A DNA stretch of 64,000 nucleotides from Cocos nucifera. Taxonomy: Eukaryota > Streptophyta > Magnoliopsida > Arecales > Arecaceae. The position numbers were made by a program, and so were the translations under genes. A model generated the notes under the pieces. It saw only the letters and a program-made list of their open reading frames with translations, was not told where the DNA came from and did not search any database. The stretch is from positions 186,001 through 250,000 of the forward strand of contig QRFJ01000501.1 of NCBI GenBank assembly GCA_006176705.1, read 5' to 3'. Below, in pieces: positions 58,543-64,000 of the stretch (the first letter of the stretch is position 1; the number at the start of each line of letters is the position of its first letter).

Positions 58543-59444
58543 TGATGTGTGCTAATTTATAGCTATGGCAAGTGCACCAATCGATCAAATAATAAAGTGA
58601 ATGAGTAGAGTATCGTCCCTAGAGGATTGAAAAATAAGTACTGAAAAGCTCTTTCCTATGCTTTATTTAGAAGATCAATTTATGAGAATAAAAAATTAAA
58701 AAAAATAAAAAATAATTAAAAGTTTTTAATTAAATAGAGAGAGTGTAAATTATTAGAGTTTTAAATTCAAGAGCAATGGATTACTAAGGCAATCGGTTCA
58801 CCAACTCAGTCAATACAATATTTAGATTTTTAGATTAATTTTATTTCATGTGACGGTGGAGTCTCCTAATTTATTCACTACCCTTTGGTCCAGGCATAGC
58901 AAAACTATTAATATTTATTAATTACCCTTTGATCCAGGTATAATTTAAATAAATATTAATGCATTAGGTTTTGTGAAACCCTCTAATTAAAATATGCTGC
59001 GTCCAAAGCACACTAAAATTCCCGCATGCATATGAATTCTAATTTGATTCATAATACAAGGTATATAATCAAGAAGCATTAACATAGATGTACTTGGTCC
59101 GTAACATCTATGTTCATCAGATCAATTAGAAGATGGCCAGTAATCTAAAAGCATTAAGATCAGATTTATATACTCCTCATGAATAAAATTTAAAAATAAA
59201 TCACACTGAATATTGCATCAAAAGAGTGGCTACACCTTAGCCTTAGTAAAATAAAATTTAGTTCATGATAACAAATTCAAAAATAGCAAATAAAATAAAA
59301 AGCATAGAGAAATTAGATTGTTTGATTGCTGAAATTGATTGTCTACTGCTCTTGATGTGGAGAATTTGGCGAAGAAGAAGAGGCTCCTTGATCGATGTCT
59401 TGATCATCGAAGAAAAATCAAAAAAACCCTTTTTGATTTTCTCA
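58543..59444 (-). repeat. Right LTR of second Athila, 5' truncated
   Basis: 902 bp, the reverse complement of 54061-54961. In its own direction it starts TGAGAAAATC, so it lacks the promoter and TATA part present in the left LTR. It ends next to TTCTT and the T2 tandem repeats. Confidence 0.85.
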
Positions 59445-59449
59445 TTCTT
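59445..59449. repeat. Probable target site duplication TTCTT (right)
   Basis: Partner of TCCTT at 53192-53196, with one mismatch. Confidence 0.55.
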
Positions 59450-59960
59450 ATTAAGATAAGGTTCTCCTCCTGCTCCTAATAAGGTCAGCAGGGCATGAAA
59501 GAGCTATTAAAAGGACCTCTCCCCTTTGACCCATGTCAGAGCGAGATCCTTCTTCTACTCTTGACATAGTTAGCCTTTATCTTTATTAGGGCAAGGTCCT
59601 CCTCCTATCCCTAATAAAATTATTAGGGCACAAAAGGATCGTTGAAAGGACCTCTACCCTTTGATCCATGTCAGGACAAGATCCTCCTATTTTTGACATG
59701 GTTGGCCTTTACTTTTATTAGGATGAGGTCTTTCTTCTATCCCTAACAAAATTTTTGGAACACAAAAGGGCCATTGAAAGGACCTCTCCCCTTTAACCCG
59801 TATCAGGACGAGGTCCTCCTCTTGTTCCTAACATAGTTGGCCTTTATCTTTGTTAGGATGAGGTCTTCCTCCTATCCCTAATAAAATTATTAGGATACAA
59901 AAGGACCGCTGAAAGAGCCTCTCACCTCTTCCTGTCTTAAATAATCAGAGGCCTTCTACT
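59450..59960. repeat. Tandem repeats of Tat T2, right part
   Basis: Units of 131-136 bp start near 59455, 59586, 59718 and 59854 with (A/G)TTAG-GA-GAGG-like openings. Each also contains a CATGTCAGGACGAGATCC-like half-unit. The tract ends at TTCAAGG, where the pol 3' region of T2 begins. Confidence 0.87.
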
Positions 59961-60060
59961 TCGTTCAAGGATGGAGCTCGGTTAAGTTGTTTTCTGTCAT
60001 CATATAGTTTTGCACCAAGGAACAACAATATTAATTTAAGAAAATTTTATTGAAGCAAGA

Positions 60061-61316
60061 TTATTGATAATACATTCATAAGTTTTTTGAGTTTCAAGGT
60101 CGTAGGATTACTGATCCCCCGAGGTACTTTAGGTAATATGTTTTCGATCGGACAACTTCTACGACCTCATAGGGATCTTCCCAGTTTGGGGCGACCTTTC
60201 CTTGATTTTGAGGTTGCTCAACATTTGCTCACCGAAGCACCAGATCTTCTAATCTAAATGTCTTACTTCTGACCTTAGAGTTATAGTAACGGACTACTTT
60301 CTGCTTATAGGCTCTCATTTGGATTCAAGCCTTCTCTTGCTTTTCTTCTAATAGATCAAAATTTGTCCTGAAATCTTGTGAGTTATTCTACTCACTAAAA
60401 GCTTTAATTCATGCTGAAGGAAGTTCAAGCTCAACTGGGATGACTGCCTCTATTCCAAAAGCTAATGTAAAAGGGGTTTCTCCAGTCGGCAACTTTTGAG
60501 TAGTTCTGTAAGCCTAGAGTACATGATAAAGTTCATCCATCCAGATTTTTTTTGCTCTTTCAAGCCTGGCCTTTATTCCTTGAAGCAAAATTTTGTTAGT
60601 TACTTCAGCCTCACCATTCACCTAGGGATGAGCTATAGATGTGAAGTGGTAAAATTATTCAAGTTTTCATAGAATTCAGTAAACTTTGCTCTTATAAATT
60701 GGAATCCATTGTCAATGATTAATGTCCATGGTAGATCAAGTCTGCAGACTATTTACTTTTAGACAAAATCCTACACTTTGGCTTCAGTGATCTTCATTAG
60801 AGATTTGGCCTCAACACACTTAATAAAATAATCTACAGGCATCAACAGGAACTTTCGTTGTCCAAGCACCATGGGAAAAGGCCCAAGTATGTCCATCCTC
60901 CACTGTGCAAATGGCCAAGGAGCACTTAATAATGTGAGTTGTGAAGTCGGCTATCTTTGAATGTTTGCATTTTTCTGATACCTATCGTACTTCCTTACAT
61001 AATCCATTGCATCTTGGTGCATTGTTGACCAATAGTATCCCTATCGAAGCAATTTATATGATAAGGATCTCGCCTCCAGATAATTTTTGCATATTCCTTC
61101 ATGAACTTCTCTCAAGGCATAATCAGCTTCAAAAGATCGGAGACATGTAAGGAGCGGCAAGGAGTACAATCTCTTGTATAGCTTATTTTCATATAAAATG
61201 TAGTGAAAAGCCTGATTTCTTAACCTCCGAGCCTCTTTGTGGTCTTTGGGAAGAACTTCATCTTTGAGATAAGAGATCAACGGATCGACCCAGTTGGGCT
61301 CATGATCGACTTGCAT
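60061..61316 (-). pseudogene. Tat T2 integrase (degenerate)
   Basis: 61041-61316 is the N-terminal part (LIAYL-type block LISYLKDEVLPKDHKEARRL, then LYKRLYSLPLLTCLRSFEAD and LREVHEGICKNY). The core and C-terminal domain (60061-61040) are readable only in pieces, with stops at many places. The end region near 60100-60330 matches the T1 C-terminal domain (371-607). Its position before the tandem repeats matches T1. Confidence 0.75.
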
Positions 61317-61322
61317 TACTGT

Positions 61323-61990
61323 CTAGGGTTCTTCAAAACTTGGTTGCTGTAGAACTTCGTAGAGGACTTCTTTCAGTAGTTCATTTAGGGCTAAGGTGGC
61401 CAACATAGAGAGAAGATCGGCTCTGGTATTTTTTGCCTTAAAAATTTGTTGGATATCAAAACTGATAAAGGCCGAACTTAAACTCTTCACTCTTTCTAGG
61501 TACTTCTTCATACTTTCTTCTCAAGCTTCAAAGGTGTTACTGACTTATCCCACCACTAGTTAAGAATCACTATAAATCTTCAAATATTTTGCTCTCAATT
61601 CTTTGGCTATCTTTAGCCCTGAGATTAGAGTTTCATATTTAGCCCCATTGTTGGTTGTGGGTAACTCAAAGCGCAAGGCATATTCAGCCACGATCCCCTC
61701 TAGGTTAGTGAGGATTAGGCCTACACCCGCTCCAGTAGCATTAGACAAATCGTCAATATACAGTGCCTAGGAATTTTTAGGAAGATCAGTCTTTACTTCA
61801 GGAGAGCCAAGGATATGAACTTTTTGATGCTCTAGTTCGATCTCATCTAGAATAGTGCACTCTACTATAAAATCAGCCAATATTTGAGCTTTAATAGATG
61901 GCCGAGGTTGAAAATGAATGTCAAATTCAGTTAATTCGATCGCCTACTTTGCTATTCTTCTAGAGGTTTCAGGTCAGTGAAGAACTGCCT
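61323..61990 (-). pseudogene. Tat T2 RNase H (degenerate)
   Basis: 61560-61748 has the GAGVGLILTNLEGIVAEYAL block and NNGAKYETLISGLKIAKEL. The acidic residue of the usual NNxAEYEAL motif is changed to Lys here. 61323-61511 has NTRADLLSMLATLALNELLK with the last Asp. Stops separate the pieces near 61520 and 61559. RT follows at higher coordinates. Confidence 0.8.
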
Positions 61991-63060
61991 TAATGGATTG
62001 ATCAGTAAGGAGAGTAATTATGTGCCCCTAGAAATAATGTCAGAGCTTCCTGGCTATAATCAATAAGGCATAAGTTAGTTTTTTTAATTTGGTGTACCTT
62101 ATTTCTACATCTCTGAGGACTCTGCTTATATAGTAGATCGGCTTCTGGACTTTTGCTTCTTCCCTAACTAGGATGGCTCCAATTGCTACTGGAGACACAG
62201 CAAGGTATAAGAGCAGCTTTTCTCCGAGTTCAAGCTTGGCTAGAAGTAGAGGTGAACTGAGATAGTTCTTTAATTCTTCAAAGGCTTGTTGGCACTCAAG
62301 AGTCTAGTTGAAGTTCTTGGGCTATTTGAGCACTTGAAAGAAGGGCATGCAACACTCCACTAATCTTGAAACGAAGCGATTCAGGGCCGCTACCTTGCTT
62401 GTGAGGTACTGAACTTCTCTTATTATTTTCAGGATAGTCTTCTCTTGGATGGCTTTGATCTTTTCTAGGTTGGTTTCAATGCCATGTCTCAACATCATGA
62501 ATCCCAAGAACTTCTCCGAGGTTACTTTGAAAGCATATTTTGTAGGGTTCAACTTCATCTTATAATTTTGGAGGGTGTTGAAGATCTATTCAAAATCGAT
62601 AAAATGATTTGGTGAGGATCGACTTTTAACCAGCATGTCATCTACATAAACCTCCATATCACGGTCGATCTGCTCCTCGAAGATCTTATTCACTAGGCAT
62701 TGATAGGTTGCACCTGCATTCTTAAGCCCGAAGGGCATAATCTTATAATAAAAATAACCATGGTTAGTAATAAAAGCAGTCTTCTCATCCTCTGATGCCA
62801 TTCGGATTTGATTGTAGTTGAAAAAGGCATTCATGAAGGTGAGGAGTTCATGGCCTAAAGTTGTGTCCACTAGTTGATCAATCCTAGATAGGGGATAGCT
62901 ATCTTTTGGGCAAGCTGTATTCAAGTCTGTGAAGTCTATGTACATCCTTCACTTGTCATTTGCCATTTTAACAAGAATGACATTTGCAATCCAATCTCTA
63001 GAATGAATCCTGCCTTAAGGAGCTTGTCGACTTCATCCATTATAGTCTTCTGCCTTTCTG
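61991..63060 (-). pseudogene. Tat T2 reverse transcriptase (degenerate)
   Basis: 62586-62945 has YIDFTDLNTACPKDSYPL, FMNAFFNYNQIRMA, KIMPFGLKNAGATYQ and MEVYVDDMLVKS. The first catalytic block reads NAF where T1 has DAY, so one catalytic Asp is lost, while the YVDD pair remains. 62322-62558 continues with the thumb/connection (KYAFKVTSEKFLGFMM). A stop near 62588 lies between them. Inactive by both stop and active-site change. Confidence 0.83.
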
Positions 63061-63469
63061 GTGCAAAATTGCACTTTTTCTGCTTTACTGGTCGATGTTA
63101 AGGTCCACATTCAGACGATGCTCCATTACTTCTACATCAATCCTAGGTATGTCTGTAGGCACCCAGGCAAAGACATCGGCATTTCTTTGCAAAAAGGTGA
63201 TGAGCTACTTTCTAACTTCTCCTTTCAGATTCGAGCCGATCTTTACAGTGTGTTCCTTATTCCCATCATTCAAAGGGACCTCCTCTAGATCATCGATGGG
63301 TTCCCCCTTTCTTCAGATAGGTCATCATCGACGTCAAGTCCATCCATTGGATAAGGATCTGCTTGTCTTCCTCCTTGTAAGGCAATATTGTAGCAGTGCC
63401 GTGCTGGTGCCTGATCTCCTCTGACCTTTTTGACTCTATGTCTTGTTGGAAACTTCATTTTTAGGTAGT

Positions 63470-63830
63470 AAGTCAAAATCACAACTTGAAGTGCATTCAA
63501 ATAGGTCGGCCAAGGATCACATTATAGGCAGAAAAAGCTTTGACTACTAAAAAATTGACTTGAGCTCTGAATTGCTTTGGGTACCGATCCACGATCACGA
63601 GTAATATTATTATTCCTTCCACTGACACTGCATCACCTATGAATCCTACTAATGGAAAATTCATCGGATCCATCCTACTATCAAATATGGATATTTTAGA
63701 AAAAGCATCATAAAATAAGATATCAGCAGAATTTTCATTATCAATTAAAACATGATGTATATCATAATCAGCAATATTTAAAGTAACTACAACTGCTTCA
63801 TTATGTGGAAGCTAAACTCCTTAAGCATCT
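63470..63830 (-). pseudogene. Tat T2 protease region (degenerate)
   Basis: Collinear with T1 3720-4180. The minus-strand reading of 63690-63810 gives a VVVTLNIADYDIHHVL-like block followed by an active-site-like stretch with D-N-E-N-S-A-D, near the D-N-G-S-S-A-D expected in Tat proteases. Frames are broken on either side. Confidence 0.65.
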
Positions 63831-64000
63831 TCTCTGGTGAAGATGATGGGTTCTTCAGTCTGCTGCTTCTTTGCTGGTTCTGCCAACTTACTGGCTTCCC
63901 CCCGCTAATATCCCCCAATAATAGTGTTGATGATTCAAAGAGGAGGCCAATCTCCTTACAGTTCATTCCTTCGAGATGGTTCGGGCTATGGTGGGGCTCT
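63831..64000 (-). pseudogene. Tat T2 gag-protease linker (cut by window end)
   Basis: Matches T1 around 4180-4340 (GTGTTGATGAT-type and GGCCGATCTC-like blocks recur). No further domain can be named before the edge. Confidence 0.5.

Larger units (their letters stand above)
53197..59444 (-). mobile_element. Second Athila composite, gag-protease only, with mis-oriented LTR
   Basis: Left to right: complete LTR in plus orientation (53197-54961), a 7-base remnant of the primer-site spacer, then a minus-oriented internal region from polypurine tract (54973) to primer site (58537), then a minus-oriented LTR (58543-59444) missing its first 864 bp. In a normal minus element the left LTR should also be minus. 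RT, RNase H and integrase are absent. It is a different Athila family from the 15393 composite. Confidence 0.82.
59961..64000 (-). mobile_element. Tat-type retrotransposon T2, pol part
   Basis: Minus-strand pol collinear with T1 (301-4300) at clearly recognisable but diverged similarity. It continues past the right window edge. With LTR2, aORF copy B and the tandem repeats, it forms one element extended by two nested insertions. Confidence 0.8.

Noticed and set aside
1..64000. A host single-copy gene or gene cluster
   Set aside because: Every readable coding block belongs to a retrotransposon domain or the Tat antisense ORF; nothing resembling a host exon was found.

Overview
The window is nuclear DNA of a flowering plant, probably a monocot (a palm is only a guess). 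It consists of nested and tandem LTR retrotransposons, all with broken reading frames. I see no host protein gene, rRNA, tRNA gene or CRISPR array. Support for a plant: Ty3/gypsy Tat-type and Athila-type and Ty1/copia polyproteins, primer binding sites matching tRNA-Asp and initiator tRNA-Met 3' ends, and a Tat-type antisense ORF with a PF04195 (Transposase_28) domain.

Framework layer (1-15392, 52115-53196, 59445-64000): at least two Tat-type elements on the minus strand. T1 runs from its right LTR (5912-~6745) leftward through gag, protease, RT, RNase H and integrase to a tandem-repeat tract (1-300). T2 has its 3' LTR at 10891-~11790, then an antisense (plus-strand) intron-containing ORF (aORF copy B), a tandem-repeat tract, and pol (59965-64000), and runs off the right edge. 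A second aORF copy (A, 8216-10599) lies between LTR1 and LTR2, and its N-terminal part is replaced by unassigned DNA carrying a CTCGAG/GTCGAC-rich minisatellite.

Athila composite (15393-52114): inserted in the last exon of aORF copy B and flanked by the direct repeat ATGGA. It reads LTR(+), internal(+), LTR(+), gag half(+), short scrambled loop, gag half(-), LTR(-), 3' end of internal(-). The right part is an inverted repeat with arms of about 4.9 kb around a loop of about 0.35 kb. The right edge is not an LTR end.

Copia composite (21935-39548): inserted in the Athila RNase H sequence, flanked by AGTAG. It contains five full or partial LTRs, two internal 5' regions and two pol fragments. Parts differ mainly by single-base indels, which may be biological or a long-read assembly artefact.

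Second Athila composite (53197-59444): inserted in the T2 tandem-repeat tract. It has a complete plus-oriented LTR, then a minus-oriented gag-protease-only internal region, then a 5'-truncated minus-oriented LTR. Near-repeats TCCTT/TTCTT flank it. Inferred order: Tat first, then the Athila composites, then copia within Athila. The most unusual points are the shared aberrant architecture of the two Athila insertions, the potential hairpin-RNA source, and the conserved introns of the antisense ORF.
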